From Oscillospiraceae bacterium (GTDB taxonomy: Bacteria > Bacillota > Clostridia > Oscillospirales > Acutalibacteraceae), in contig SVOQ01000011.1 in the NCBI GenBank assembly GCA_015066345.1, positions 1 to 64,000 on the forward strand: a DNA stretch of 64,000 bases, given 5' to 3'. Of the stretch, positions 43,841 through 53,675 are shown one piece after another; the stretch's first letter is position 1, and every line of letters begins with the position of its first letter. Both the position numbers and the translations under genes were made by a program. The notes below the pieces were generated by a model. That model had not been told where the DNA came from. It saw only the letters and a program-made list of their open reading frames with translations, and did not search any database.

Positions 43841-44768
43841 CCTTACCCAAATGCTCCTTCAAAACATAGATAGGTCTGTTTTTAACCTGCATATAGATTT
43901 TTGAAAGGTATTCACCCAAAAGACCAAGGCAGAAAAGCTGTATTCCGCCGAGGAATAAAACAAGAACAACAATTGTTGCATAACCCGGTACATCAATACC
44001 GAAAATCAATTTTTGGAAAATAACAACCAATAAATATAAAACCGATGCAAATGAGGTTGCAAGACCAATACCCGTAACGAACTTCAAGGGGAATGTAGAG
44101 AATGAAATTATACCTTCAATGGCATATTTTAACAGTTTTATAAAATTCCACTTAGATTTACCGAATCTACGTTCTTCGACAGTATAGGGAATATACTTAG
44201 TATTAAATCCGACCCAACTGAAAATGCCCTTTGAAAAACGGTGATACTCACCCATATCAAGTATGGCATCGACCATATTACGTTTCATAAGGCGGAAATC
44301 GGACGCGCCGTTAACAAAATCCACATCCGCAATTTTATTAATCACCTTATAAAAGCCGGATTTAACCACAGTCATAAACTTACTTTCTTTGCGGTTTTCC
44401 TGATATGCTGTAACGCAATCTATGGAATCATCCTCGCTCATTGCCTTGAGCATTTCAATAACTACCTCGGGGCGTTGTTGTAAATCCGCATCAATGATAC
44501 AAACTAAATCCCCTTTTGCGTGGGAAAGTCCCGCAAAAATCGCAGATTCTTTACCAAAATTACGGCTGAAAGTAAGTACCTGTACTTTATCAGGGTTATT
44601 TTCATAAATAACCTTAAGGTTTTTGCGGGTGTTATCTGTACTGCCGTCATTAACAAAAACTATTTCATAATTACCAACTAAGCCCTCAAAGGCTATTTGA
44701 GTTTCATCAAAAAATAACTGAACATTCTCTTCCTCATTAAAACAAGGAACAACTAACGACAATTTCAT
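43824..44768 (-). CDS. GtrB/DPM1-like family 2 glycosyltransferase
   Basis: 314 residues. A GT-A domain (LSLVVPCFNEEENVQLFF, the DxD-type CIIDADLQQRPE, and FSRNFGKESAIFAGL) is followed by two C-terminal membrane helices (VTGIGLATSFASVLYLLVVIF and ATIVVLVLFLGGIQLFCLGLLGEY), the layout of enzymes that load a sugar onto undecaprenyl phosphate. Coupled to gtrA downstream. Together they probably supply a lipid-linked sugar for external polymer modification; the sugar is unknown. Confidence 0.93.
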   Translation of the reverse strand: MKLSLVVPCFNEEENVQLFFDETQIAFEGLVGNYEIVFVNDGSTDNTRKNLKVIYENNPDKVQVLTFSRNFGKESAIFAGLSHAKGDLVCIIDADLQQRPEVVIEMLKAMSEDDSIDCVTAYQENRKESKFMTVVKSGFYKVINKIADVDFVNGASDFRLMKRNMVDAILDMGEYHRFSKGIFSWVGFNTKYIPYTVEERRFGKSKWNFIKLLKYAIEGIISFSTFPLKFVTGIGLATSFASVLYLLVVIFQKLIFGIDVPGYATIVVLVLFLGGIQLFCLGLLGEYLSKIYMQVKNRPIYVLKEHLGKDERKN

Positions 44769-44870
44769 TTACACCCCTCCTTAGAGCAGATTAAGCACAT
44801 ATATTTGTATTATATCACAAATATATATCTTTTTTCAATACGGACACAAAATTTTACATTTTATTTATTC

Positions 44871-44899
44871 TTTACAAAAAAGTATAATTGATGTAAAAT
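44871..44899 (+). promoter_or_regulatory. Promoter of the C-GCAxxG gene
   Basis: TTTACA and TAAAAT with a 17-base spacer, 25 bases before the start. Confidence 0.65.
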
Positions 44900-44924
44900 A
44901 AGGTCATATTATGGAGGTGAAGTT

Positions 44925-45377
44925 ATGATAAAAGACCACTCTCTGAAAGCAGCAGAGTTATTTGTAAATGGTTGTAACTGCTCACAGGCGGTTTTTGTAG
45001 CCTTTGCTGAGGATTGCGGTATTGACGAAAGAACCGCAATGAAAATCTCATCATCTTTCGGTGGCGGAATGGGTAGATTAAGGGAAGTCTGCGGTGCAGT
45101 AACAGGTATGTTTATGGTCGCAGGACTTCTTAAGGGATATGAAAACACCGACCCAAAAGAAATGAAAGACGAACATTATAAATTAATACAAACCCTCGCA
45201 AAAGAGTTTAATGAAGTACACGGCACATATATTTGCCGTGAGCTTTTGGGAACAATCGGTAAATCCTCACCAATATCCGACCCACGTACTGCGGAGTACT
45301 ACAAAACCCGTCCTTGCGTAAAATTTGTTATAACCGCTTCAAAAATACTTGACAAACACTTCTTTAATGAGTTATAA
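44925..45377 (+). CDS. C-GCAxxG-C-C family protein
   Basis: 150 residues. The conserved cysteine pattern NGCNCSQAVFVAF, then REVCGAVTGM (the CGAxxG motif), then single cysteines in YICRELLG and RPCVKF defines this family, predicted to be redox-active or metal-binding and found mainly in anaerobes. No signal peptide. GGAGGTGA lies at ideal distance from the start. The APC permease follows 33 bases later and may be cotranscribed. Confidence 0.92.
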   Translation: MIKDHSLKAAELFVNGCNCSQAVFVAFAEDCGIDERTAMKISSSFGGGMGRLREVCGAVTGMFMVAGLLKGYENTDPKEMKDEHYKLIQTLAKEFNEVHGTYICRELLGTIGKSSPISDPRTAEYYKTRPCVKFVITASKILDKHFFNEL

Positions 45378-45410
45378 GTATATTATTATTATATTTAAAA
45401 GGGTGATAAT

Positions 45411-46874
45411 ATGGCAACCGGATTAAAAAAGCAATACGGACTTCTGATGGCTATCTGCATGGTTGTAGGTACCGTTGTAGGTTCAGGTGTTTTCTTCAAG
45501 GCTCAGGCAATTCTTGAGAAAACCGAAGGCGATATGCCCATGGGTATCATCGCATGGATTATCGGTGGCGCAGTTATGATTTTCTGTGTCCTCGCTTTCT
45601 GCGTTATGGCTCAACGTTACGAAAAGGTTAACGGTGTTGTTGACTACGCAGAGGCTACAATCGGTAGTAAATATGCCTATATGATGGGTTGGTTTACTAC
45701 AACAATTTACACTCCCGCTATGACCTCAGTTCTTGCATGGCTTACTGCAAGATACTTCCTCACTTTCCTCAAATCCGTAAATCCCGACTTTATGCTTGTA
45801 AGCACCGACCAGGGATTTGCCCCCGTAAGCAGTTCCGAAACTTTCCTTCTTGCAGGTTTTATTCTTATTTTTGTATTCGCTGTTAATACTCTTTCTTCAA
45901 AACTTGCAGGTAAACTCCAGATTAGTGCTACATTTATTAAGCTTATTCCCCTTCTCCTTATGGCAGTTGGCGGTATCATTTATGGTCTTTCACATGATAT
46001 CTCAGGTGCTCCCGTTGAAGACGCAACTTCTATTCTTGTTTCAAACTTCGGCACAAGCAAAGGTAACATCTCGGTTCTTTTCGGTGCTGTGGTTGCTACC
46101 GCTTTCGCTTACGAAGGTTGGATTCTTGCTACATCCATTAACTCTGAAATCAAGAATTCAAAGAGAAATCTTCCCATCGCTCTTGTTTTAGGCGGTATCA
46201 TTATCATAGCAATTTACCTTTTCTATTATATTGGTGTTGCAGGTGGTGCAACTGTTGAGACACTTCAGTCCGATGGTGCTACAACCGCTTTCACAAATGT
46301 ATTCGGCAATGTTATCGGTAATATTCTTAACCTCTTTGTTTCAGTTTCCTGTCTCGGTACTCTCAACGGTCTTCTTATCGGTTGTATCCGCGGTATGTAC
46401 TCTATTTCAGTGCGTAATATGGGTCCCAAGATTAAACTTATGAAACAGGTTGACCCCGCTTCAGGTATGCCTTCAAACTCCTGTATCGTCGGTCTTGTAA
46501 TCGTTGCTGCATGGCTCGTTTATTTCTATGGTGCAAATCTTGCTCCCACAGGTTGGTTCGGTAAATTCAACTTTGACTCTTCCGAACTTCCCATCATCAC
46601 AATCTACGCTCTTTACATCCCCATGTTCATTATGTTTATGGTTAAGGAAAAGAGTTTAAACCCCTTAAAGAGATTCGTTTTGCCCATGCTTGGTATTATC
46701 GGTTCAGGATTTATGGTATTCGCCGCTATCTATTCACACGGCTATATCCCCTACATTACCGCTAAAGAAGCCGGTCAGGGTTTCTCCTGTCCTGTACTTT
46801 TCTACCTTATAGTATTTGCAGTTATTATGGGAATCGGTTTAATTCTTATGAAACCAAAAAAAGCAAAAGAATAA
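45411..46874 (+). CDS. APC family amino acid permease
   Basis: 487 residues with about twelve membrane helices. The first helix motif MVVGTVVGSGVFFKAQAIL is the typical APC glycine-rich unwound segment that contacts the amino acid backbone. Another conserved piece is ATAFAYEGWILATSINSEIKNSKRNLP. It imports or exchanges amino acids across the cytoplasmic membrane; specificity is unknown. AAGGGTGAT precedes the start, and a strong terminator follows. Confidence 0.94.
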   Translation: MATGLKKQYGLLMAICMVVGTVVGSGVFFKAQAILEKTEGDMPMGIIAWIIGGAVMIFCVLAFCVMAQRYEKVNGVVDYAEATIGSKYAYMMGWFTTTIYTPAMTSVLAWLTARYFLTFLKSVNPDFMLVSTDQGFAPVSSSETFLLAGFILIFVFAVNTLSSKLAGKLQISATFIKLIPLLLMAVGGIIYGLSHDISGAPVEDATSILVSNFGTSKGNISVLFGAVVATAFAYEGWILATSINSEIKNSKRNLPIALVLGGIIIIAIYLFYYIGVAGGATVETLQSDGATTAFTNVFGNVIGNILNLFVSVSCLGTLNGLLIGCIRGMYSISVRNMGPKIKLMKQVDPASGMPSNSCIVGLVIVAAWLVYFYGANLAPTGWFGKFNFDSSELPIITIYALYIPMFIMFMVKEKSLNPLKRFVLPMLGIIGSGFMVFAAIYSHGYIPYITAKEAGQGFSCPVLFYLIVFAVIMGIGLILMKPKKAKE

Positions 46875-46887
46875 TCAATAGCACAGC

Positions 46888-46919
46888 AAAAATCCGACTG
46901 AGAAATCAGTCGGATTTTT
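46888..46919. terminator. Intrinsic terminator between convergent genes
   Basis: A perfect 14-bp stem AAAAATCCGACTGA/TCAGTCGGATTTTT with a GAAA loop. Confidence 0.92.
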
Positions 46920-46933
46920 ATTTACTTGATATT

Positions 46934-47692
46934 TTAAAATGCTATGGGTGAATTATCAAATCTGCATTTTCTATAAAGCATTCCCCGGGCTAATTTATCG
47001 CCGTTTCTTGTAAGCAGGTCATCCACCCTGACAAACTCAAAACCCTCGCCCTGAAGCTCTTTAACGGCCTTTACAACGCCTTCAACGGTACTTTCACTAT
47101 TAATATTAAGTCTTATAATTTCGCCGTCCTTGGCGTTTCTCATAAGTTTTTCATAAACTTCATCTGCGGTGTAATTACCCTTGTCATAAACGCTTGATGA
47201 CCAGGCAACAAAAAAGCAATCAAGAGCTTTTAATTGATAAGAGCTTACAAACCCATCGGGCACTCTGACAAAGTACGGTCTTGTACCAATTTCGTCGCCG
47301 ATAATTTCAGCGGAATTATTAATATCCTCTTTGGCTTTGTTTTTCCCCATAAATAAAAGAGGTTTTGAATCATAGGTAAAATTACCTATCATATGTCCCT
47401 CGTCATAGGCACGTAAAACCGTCTGAGGATTTTTAGCAACATCCTCACCATAAACGAAAAACGTAACCTTTGCACCCGTAGGAGCAAGAGAATCTATTAG
47501 TTTTTTAGTATATTTACCCGTTGTTCCCTCAAATGTCAGGGCAATGGCTTTTTCACCAACGGGACTTGTACCTAAATTCAATCGGGAAACACCGTCAGGA
47601 ATACCCCTGGAAACTATAACAAGGACAATAAGAATTGAAATAACAATAAAAACAATATCCTTTTCTATAAAGGGTCTTTTTTTCTTTTTCAT
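46934..47692 (-). CDS. NodB-like polysaccharide deacetylase homologue, apparently inactive
   Basis: 252 residues from ATG 47692 (GGAAGG at seven bases; the track start at 47716 overlaps the ftsZ terminator). One N-terminal membrane helix (DIVFIVISILIVLVIVSRG) and an external NodB-type domain. The catalytic TFDDGP is TFEGTTG here, and the metal-binding HTxxH (normally GNHTYSH) reads GNFTYDS, so the Asp and both His ligands are missing. A structural or binding role at the wall is more likely than deacetylation. It lies just downstream of ftsZ but after a terminator. Confidence 0.82.
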   Translation of the reverse strand: MKKKKRPFIEKDIVFIVISILIVLVIVSRGIPDGVSRLNLGTSPVGEKAIALTFEGTTGKYTKKLIDSLAPTGAKVTFFVYGEDVAKNPQTVLRAYDEGHMIGNFTYDSKPLLFMGKNKAKEDINNSAEIIGDEIGTRPYFVRVPDGFVSSYQLKALDCFFVAWSSSVYDKGNYTADEVYEKLMRNAKDGEIIRLNINSESTVEGVVKAVKELQGEGFEFVRVDDLLTRNGDKLARGMLYRKCRFDNSPIAF

Positions 47693-47715
47693 AAGAAGCC
47701 TTCCTTCAGTAATCA

Positions 47716-47745
47716 AAAAGCCGACCGTAAAAATCCGGTCGGCTT
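47716..47745 (-). terminator. Terminator of the dcw/ftsZ operon
   Basis: A 10-bp GC-rich stem AAGCCGACCG/CGGTCGGCTT with a T run on the minus strand, 12 bases after the ftsZ stop. Confidence 0.92.
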
Positions 47746-47757
47746 GATTTTATTGAA

Positions 47758-48825
47758 TTATTTCTTGAAAAGACCAAGGATATCAACGATATCACCGTCA
47801 TCATCGTCAGCAGAAGAGTAACTGTCGGAAACAACAGCAGCGCCGGATTTGTTTGCAATGCCGTTTGAATCAGTACCGAAACCTGTTGCGATAACTGTAA
47901 CAACCATTTCATCCTCAAGTTTTTCGTCGAATGCAACACCGAAGATAATGTTAGCATCAACATCAGCAGCTTCAGCAATAATACTTGCGGCTACGTCAAC
48001 ATCATCAAGAGTGATGTCAGGTGAAGAAGTGATACTGATAATAACACCCTTTGCACCCTGGATAGTTGTTTCAAGAAGGGGGCTTGAAACTGCTGCGTTT
48101 GCAGCTGCTTCTGCCTTTTCTTTACCTGTTGCACGACCAACACCCATATGAGCGTGACCTGCGTCTTTCATAACTGCAGTAACGTCAGCAAAGTCAAGGT
48201 TGATAAGACCGGGAACTTTAATAAGTTCGGAAATACTCTTTACACCCTGACGAAGAACATCGTCAGCAACGTCGAAAGCGTTAGCAAATGTAATCTTCTG
48301 GTCGGAAACGAGTTTAAGTCTTTCGTTGGGGATAACGATAAGGCTATCAACATGCTGAGCAAGTTCTGCGATACCTGCTTCTGCCTGCTGCATTCTTCTC
48401 TTACCTTCGAAAGCGAAGGGCTTTGTAACGATACCTACTGTAAGGATACCGTTGCTCTTAGCAATTTCTGCGATAGCGGGAGCTGCACCTGTACCTGTGC
48501 CACCGCCCATACCGGCAGTAATAAATACCATATTAGCACCGCTGAGTGCATCAACGATAGCATCTCTGCTTTCTTCGGCTGCTTTAAGACCCATTTCGGG
48601 ACGAGCACCTGCACCACGGCCGCCTGTTACCTTTTCACCAATCTGAATTTTGTGAGTTGCTTTAGAAAATGTAAGAACCTGTTTATCGGTATTTACTGCG
48701 ATAAACTCAACGCCCTGAACACCTGAGCTAACCATACGGTTAATAGCGTTTCCGCCGCCGCCACCGACACCGATTACCTTTATCTGTGTAACGTCTTCAA
48801 AATCGTTGGAAATTTCAAAGTTCAT
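47758..48825 (-). CDS. ftsZ: Cell division protein FtsZ
   Basis: 355 residues, tubulin-like GTPase that forms the division ring. [11 protein letters not shown] (residues ~19-29) and the tubulin signature [10 protein letters not shown] (~106-115) are present. After the GTPase body (~residue 318) a short linker rich in Ser/Asp leads to the C-terminal peptide [11 protein letters not shown], which binds membrane tethers. The start has AGGAGGAAG. It is the last gene of the cluster; a 169-bp gap to ftsQ may hold an extra promoter, but I see no convincing one. Confidence 0.99.
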   Translation of the reverse strand: MNFEISNDFEDVTQIKVIGVGGGGGNAINRMVSSGVQGVEFIAVNTDKQVLTFSKATHKIQIGEKVTGGRGAGARPEMGLKAAEESRDAIVDALSGANMVFITAGMGGGTGTGAAPAIAEIAKSNGILTVGIVTKPFAFEGKRRMQQAEAGIAELAQHVDSLIVIPNERLKLVSDQKITFANAFDVADDVLRQGVKSISELIKVPGLINLDFADVTAVMKDAGHAHMGVGRATGKEKAEAAANAAVSSPLLETTIQGAKGVIISITSSPDITLDDVDVAASIIAEAADVDANIIFGVAFDEKLEDEMVVTVIATGFGTDSNGIANKSGAAVVSDSYSSADDDDGDIVDILGLFKK

Positions 48826-48994
48826 TTTTCTTCCTCCTAAAATTATACACTAATATACAAATATAGTTTTACCTATAATACATCCACTAAATGTTATCAC
48901 AGTTTCGTGACAATATCAAGTTATTTTTTTAAAAAATTACTTATATTACATTATAATTTCTTTTTTTCTTCATTTTTAGAACATTCAAGACGAA

Positions 48995-49918
48995 TTATTC
49001 GCTTTTTTCGGTTGTACTTGGGGGTGTCTTTTTATTGCCCTTTGTGGTAGGCTCGGTAGTTTCGGCACCGGGTTTAAAATAAGCATTGTCCCCCATGGTT
49101 AAATCAATCACACCTTCGGTATAGGGATTTCTCTCATTTTCGGTATCGAGAATCTTGACCGCCCTCTTCATATTGGTTTCAATATCGCCATCCGAAGGAA
49201 TTTTAATAGTTATACGGTCATCATAACGAATTTCCCAATTGCCCGTTTTATTTAAAGAAATGTCTGTAAGAAGTTCTATTTTGCTATTTTTAATGGCGGT
49301 AAGTAAGTTCATAAAAGCATCGGTAGTTTTTTCATCAGAAAAGGTGATTACCTCTCCTGCAGATGCTTCCTTAACCTTTATACCGCTGACAACTGCCACA
49401 TTATCCCTTAACATAGATGCATTTTCACTAAGCACTTTACCGTGTGCATCCACAAGAATGAAACCTGCGCCACTTTGGAAAGCAACCACTTCCCTCGTAG
49501 CACTGACATTTATAATCAAGGTATCGGGTAACTTTTTCTCAATTGTTATTTCGCCAACGTAGGGCAAGTTTTTGGTAAGTATATCGTTAATTTTTTGTTC
49601 CTTTACCCTTATAAGGCTATCGCCTGTTTCAATACCGCTTTGAAGTACAATTTCTTTGTCGGCATAAACTTTATCTCCCGTAATCTTGATAGTATCTATT
49701 TTAAAGAAAAGCACTAAAATCAGGACTACACCAATGCTCAACACTACAAGCGAAAGAGCAGAGAGCATTGCCAGACGTTCTGCTTTGCGTTTTCTTATGA
49801 TTTTCTTTTTATTTATAGAACGCACTTCGTCCCTTGATAAACTCTCGGGACGTTTCTTTTTAGGTGGTATTATTTTAGTTTTAGAACGATTAGACCTTTT
49901 TTTGTTCCTTTGTTCCAT
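48995..49918 (-). CDS. ftsQ: Cell division protein FtsQ/DivIB
   Basis: 307 residues from ATG 49918 (GGAAGG at seven bases; the track start at 49957 overlaps murA by 37 bases). A long basic cytosolic N-terminus (RNKKRSNRSKTKIIPPKKKR) precedes one membrane helix (~residues 57-80), a POTRA domain (FKIDTIKITGDKVYADKEIV) and the beta domain. It stabilises the FtsL/FtsB complex at the septum. A Thr/Lys-rich tail (TTEPTTKGNKKTPPSTTEKSE) follows. It starts three bases after the murA stop. Confidence 0.92.
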   Translation of the reverse strand: MEQRNKKRSNRSKTKIIPPKKKRPESLSRDEVRSINKKKIIRKRKAERLAMLSALSLVVLSIGVVLILVLFFKIDTIKITGDKVYADKEIVLQSGIETGDSLIRVKEQKINDILTKNLPYVGEITIEKKLPDTLIINVSATREVVAFQSGAGFILVDAHGKVLSENASMLRDNVAVVSGIKVKEASAGEVITFSDEKTTDAFMNLLTAIKNSKIELLTDISLNKTGNWEIRYDDRITIKIPSDGDIETNMKRAVKILDTENERNPYTEGVIDLTMGDNAYFKPGAETTEPTTKGNKKTPPSTTEKSE

Positions 49919-49920
49919 TT

Positions 49921-51177
49921 TTAAACCTTCCTGTAAATATCTGCATTCAGACTGCAAAGATTATTTTCAAAATCCTCATAACCACGGTCAATAAAAGCAA
50001 TATTTCTGACCGTTGTTGTGCCCACGGCACACAAACCCGCAACAACCAAAGACGCTCCGCCTCTTAAATCGGGTGAAAAAACTTCCGCACCGTATAATCT
50101 ATCGACACCATCTATTACGGCAACCCTTGATTCCGTTCTGATTTTAGCACCCATACGCACAAGTTCGGGAATATGCTTCAACCGACTTTCGAATATGTTT
50201 TCAACTATCACCGTAGTGCCTTTGGCAATTGTAGCCAAGGTAGTAAAAGGTGCCTGAGCATCCGTAGGAAACCCCGGGAAAGGTTGGGTAACAAGTTTAT
50301 CTATTCTGTTTAATTTACGCGGTGCTTTTAGTCGTATTGATTTACAACGAACTCTTATATCGCACCCTGCCTCCTCCAAAAGAGGTAAAACAGAATTCAA
50401 GTGTATGGGGACTGTGTTGTTAAGTTCAACATCACCGCCTGTTACGGCACCCGCTACAAGGAATGTTGCTGCGGCAATTCTATCACAAATAACGGTGTAT
50501 TCACACCCCGTAAGGGTTTTAACCCCTTCTATTGTAATAACACTTTCCCCTGCACCTTTTATCTTAGCACCGCAGGAATTAAGGAAATTACATAAATCCG
50601 TAATTTCGGGTTCACGGGCGGCATTCACAATGGTTGTAACACCATCCGCCGTTACTGCAGTAAGAATGGCATTTTCCGTAGCACCAACGCTTGGAAAGGA
50701 AAAAGTGATTTTTGTACCTACTAATTTATCGGGAACTGTGCAACTTAATCTACCGTGACTGTCATCAATTTCTACACCTAATTTTTTGATTGCGTACAAA
50801 TGCAAATCAATAGGTCGTAACCCTATTTCACAACCACCCGGTGTTGAAATCTCCGCCTTACCTACCCTACCTAATACCGCACCTAAGAAAACTACCGACG
50901 AACGCATTTCACGCATTAAATCCTCGGGGATTTCATAGCCAGAAGCATCGGTACTGTCAACAGTTATAGTATTACCGTTTCTGATTACCTTGCACCCGAG
51001 AGTACGCAGAATTTTAACTGTACAGTGGGTATCTGAAAGCATGGGACAATTATGTATTACTGATTTCCCTTTAACAAGTAAAGTGGCGGCAAGTATGGGC
51101 AAAACGCTGTTTTTGGAGCCTTGCACACGCAAACTTCCGTTGAGCCGTCTTCCGCCGTTAATGACAAAGGCAGACAT
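49921..51177 (-). CDS. murA: UDP-N-acetylglucosamine 1-carboxyvinyltransferase MurA
   Basis: 418 residues. First committed step of peptidoglycan precursor synthesis: transfers enolpyruvate from PEP to UDP-GlcNAc. GSKNSVLPILAATLL (residues ~18-32) and the PEP-adduct cysteine in TPGGCEIGLRPIDLH (fosfomycin target) are intact, so it should be fosfomycin-sensitive in principle. The length is normal. Located between murG and ftsQ in the cluster. Confidence 0.98.
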   Translation of the reverse strand: MSAFVINGGRRLNGSLRVQGSKNSVLPILAATLLVKGKSVIHNCPMLSDTHCTVKILRTLGCKVIRNGNTITVDSTDASGYEIPEDLMREMRSSVVFLGAVLGRVGKAEISTPGGCEIGLRPIDLHLYAIKKLGVEIDDSHGRLSCTVPDKLVGTKITFSFPSVGATENAILTAVTADGVTTIVNAAREPEITDLCNFLNSCGAKIKGAGESVITIEGVKTLTGCEYTVICDRIAAATFLVAGAVTGGDVELNNTVPIHLNSVLPLLEEAGCDIRVRCKSIRLKAPRKLNRIDKLVTQPFPGFPTDAQAPFTTLATIAKGTTVIVENIFESRLKHIPELVRMGAKIRTESRVAVIDGVDRLYGAEVFSPDLRGGASLVVAGLCAVGTTTVRNIAFIDRGYEDFENNLCSLNADIYRKV

Positions 51178-51253
51178 ACAGTTGCTCCTTTCGGATTGAA
51201 TTGAACCTGAGTTCTATGCTGTATATTATGCCTGTGTCAGAAAAATGTTAATA

Positions 51254-52369
51254 TTATTTTTTTATAAGATCAACAACTATATTACAAATACGTTGTGAAG
51301 CATCGGTAACCGCCATTTTACGGGCATTTTCACCTACGGTCTTTAAAAGATTCTTGTCTTCAATAAACTTCTCGATTTCTTTACCGAGAGATTCACCCGT
51401 AAGGTCTTTGTCCTCAATAAGAACCGCCGCATTTTTATTAACGAGAGCCATTGCGTTATGGAACTGATGATTCTCGGTAACATTGGGTGACGGAACAAGA
51501 ATCGAAGGTTTACCCAAAGCCTGAATTTCGGAAAGTGAAGATGCACCCGCACGGCAAATAACCAAATCCGCCGCAGAAAGGCATCTCGCCATATCGTCGA
51601 TATATGTACGGATTTTAATATTGGGATATTTCTCAGGGTCAACACCCATTTCTTTGAGTTTATCAGGAACCCAAAGACCATTCTGACCCGTAGAAATCAT
51701 AAAATTAATATTTCTGTCTTTATTTTCTGCAAGGTAATCAACAATTGCCTCGTTGATAACCTTTGCACCTAATGAACCACCCATACAAAGAATAATTGGG
51801 TCATTATTAAAACCTAATTCCCTACGTGAAATTTCACTATCTGCTTCAAAAAGTTCTCCGCGAACAGGAAGACCCGTTAAAACAGGTTCGTTTTTGAACT
51901 TCATATGTTTTTTTGCTTCCTCGGCAGTGAGCATTACTGCATCAACCTTTTCTGCCAAGGCTTTATTGGTAACACCGGGATAAGCATTCTGTTCGTGAAT
52001 AGCCGTGGGAATGCCCATTTTTGCCGCCATTCTTATAACAGGTCCGCTTACGTATCCGCCAAAGCCCACGGCAACATCGGGATTAAATTCATTTATAATC
52101 TTTTTAACATTACCTGAACTTTTTAAAAGACGTGTAACAGTCTTAATATTAGCCTTTATCGCCGCAGGAGAAAAACTTCTTTTAAAACCTGAAATTTCAA
52201 TGGTTTTCAAGGGATATCCTGCCGCAGGAACAATTTTAGATTCGATTCTGTCGGGAGTTCCGACAAAACAAATTTCAGCATCGGGATATTGTTTTTTTAT
52301 TTCACCTGCAACTGCAAGTGCGGGGTTAACGTGACCGCCCGTACCCCCTGCTGCTATTAAAACTCTCAT
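51254..52369 (-). CDS. murG: UDP-GlcNAc:lipid I N-acetylglucosaminyltransferase MurG
   Basis: 371 residues, GT-B family peripheral membrane enzyme making lipid II. N-terminal glycine loop AAGGTGGHVNPALAVA (residues ~6-21), VGFGGYVSGPVIRMA and the second G-loop CMGGSLGAKVINEAI. The nucleotide-sugar site CRAGASSLSEIQALGKPSILVP is conserved. It follows ftsW by 16 bases. Confidence 0.98.
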   Translation of the reverse strand: MRVLIAAGGTGGHVNPALAVAGEIKKQYPDAEICFVGTPDRIESKIVPAAGYPLKTIEISGFKRSFSPAAIKANIKTVTRLLKSSGNVKKIINEFNPDVAVGFGGYVSGPVIRMAAKMGIPTAIHEQNAYPGVTNKALAEKVDAVMLTAEEAKKHMKFKNEPVLTGLPVRGELFEADSEISRRELGFNNDPIILCMGGSLGAKVINEAIVDYLAENKDRNINFMISTGQNGLWVPDKLKEMGVDPEKYPNIKIRTYIDDMARCLSAADLVICRAGASSLSEIQALGKPSILVPSPNVTENHQFHNAMALVNKNAAVLIEDKDLTGESLGKEIEKFIEDKNLLKTVGENARKMAVTDASQRICNIVVDLIKK

Positions 52370-52385
52370 AAAGCACGTTCCTTTT

Positions 52386-53642
52386 TTATTTTTTATTGGA
52401 TTTTTTTAATTTTCGCATAAAGTATACTTTCGGTAAATCCGCCTGACGGGAAACTGCAAGAATAGTACCCATTTCAATTAAAGTTATGAGAAGAGCCGAA
52501 CCACCGTAACTGAAGAAAGGTAACGGAATACCCGTATTAGGCACAGTATCCGTAACAACCGCAACGTTGAACATTACCTGAAGCCCTAACTGAGCGGTCA
52601 TACCGAAAACAAGAAGAGCACCGAAACGGTCTTTTGCGTGCATACCGATATAGATACCCCTGATAATAAGCACTGCAAAAGCAAGAAGAATAAGAACACA
52701 ACCCACAAAGCCTAATTCCTCACCAATAATTGAGAAAATGAAGTCTGTATGGGATTCGGAAACATAAAGATATTTCTGTTTCGAATTACCAAGACCTGCT
52801 CCAAGGAAACCGCCCGAACCGATAGCGTAAAGTGAATGGTTTATCTGCCAACGGGCATCATCGGGTTCAAAATCCTTTATACGCCAAGCCTTAATACGTT
52901 CAATCATATATTCTTTAAGGGGTAAATCCTCGTAGTTGAATACAACGTATATAAGAACAATGAGGGCTATAATACCGCCGATAGCAAACCAACGGGCTCT
53001 GCACTCGCCTATCCAGAGCATTGCAACACCGATAAGCATAATAAGAATAGCACCTGAAAGGTGGCTTCCTAAAAGAACCATACCCGCAGTAAAGGCAATA
53101 ACCAAAGCATAGAAGAACATTGTGGTTGTGCCCTGGGTTATTTTAATACTACCCTTTGTAAGTTCGGTAATTTTCTTAGCCCAACCTGCTTTTGAAGGCT
53201 CGGAACTTATAATTTTTTTGTGGTCCTTATCAAGTCCTGCGGCACAGAACATAATAAGCATCAATTTAGCGGTTTCAGAGGGCTGGAATGAGAACGAACC
53301 GATACCAAACCATCTGTTAATACCGTCACCGCCACCACGTAAAACGGTAATTGCAAGTAACAGCAAGGATATTATCAAGCCGATATTAGCAAGATTTTTA
53401 ATATATTTATAGTTTAATTTCGAATAGAATATCATTCCGACAACGCCAACTATGGCAAAGACAATCTGCCTTTTGAAGTAATAAAGACTGTCACCGGAAC
53501 CACTGTTATAAAAGGCGTAGATGTAACTTGAGGACAAAAGCATAACAAGTCCTATTGTCATAAGTCCTAACATTATAAGAAAAAACGGCATATCCATACT
53601 GTTTTTCACAAACAAGTCGTTGAACTTATTTTTCTTTTCCAT
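52386..53642 (-). CDS. ftsW: FtsW/SpoVE SEDS peptidoglycan polymerase
   Basis: 418 residues with ten predicted membrane helices. SEDS-family signature pieces are GSFSFQPSETAKL, HQ-type HTDFIFSIIGEELGFVG, and the C-terminal NTGIPLPFFSYGGSALL. It polymerises lipid II with its partner PBP from the same cluster. By position it may correspond to SpoVE, the sporulation SEDS protein of Bacillus, or be the only division SEDS; sequence alone does not decide. Confidence 0.96.
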   Translation of the reverse strand: MEKKNKFNDLFVKNSMDMPFFLIMLGLMTIGLVMLLSSSYIYAFYNSGSGDSLYYFKRQIVFAIVGVVGMIFYSKLNYKYIKNLANIGLIISLLLLAITVLRGGGDGINRWFGIGSFSFQPSETAKLMLIMFCAAGLDKDHKKIISSEPSKAGWAKKITELTKGSIKITQGTTTMFFYALVIAFTAGMVLLGSHLSGAILIMLIGVAMLWIGECRARWFAIGGIIALIVLIYVVFNYEDLPLKEYMIERIKAWRIKDFEPDDARWQINHSLYAIGSGGFLGAGLGNSKQKYLYVSESHTDFIFSIIGEELGFVGCVLILLAFAVLIIRGIYIGMHAKDRFGALLVFGMTAQLGLQVMFNVAVVTDTVPNTGIPLPFFSYGGSALLITLIEMGTILAVSRQADLPKVYFMRKLKKSNKK

Positions 53643-53675
53643 GTTACCACACCTTTCAAAAAGATTTTTAAAATT

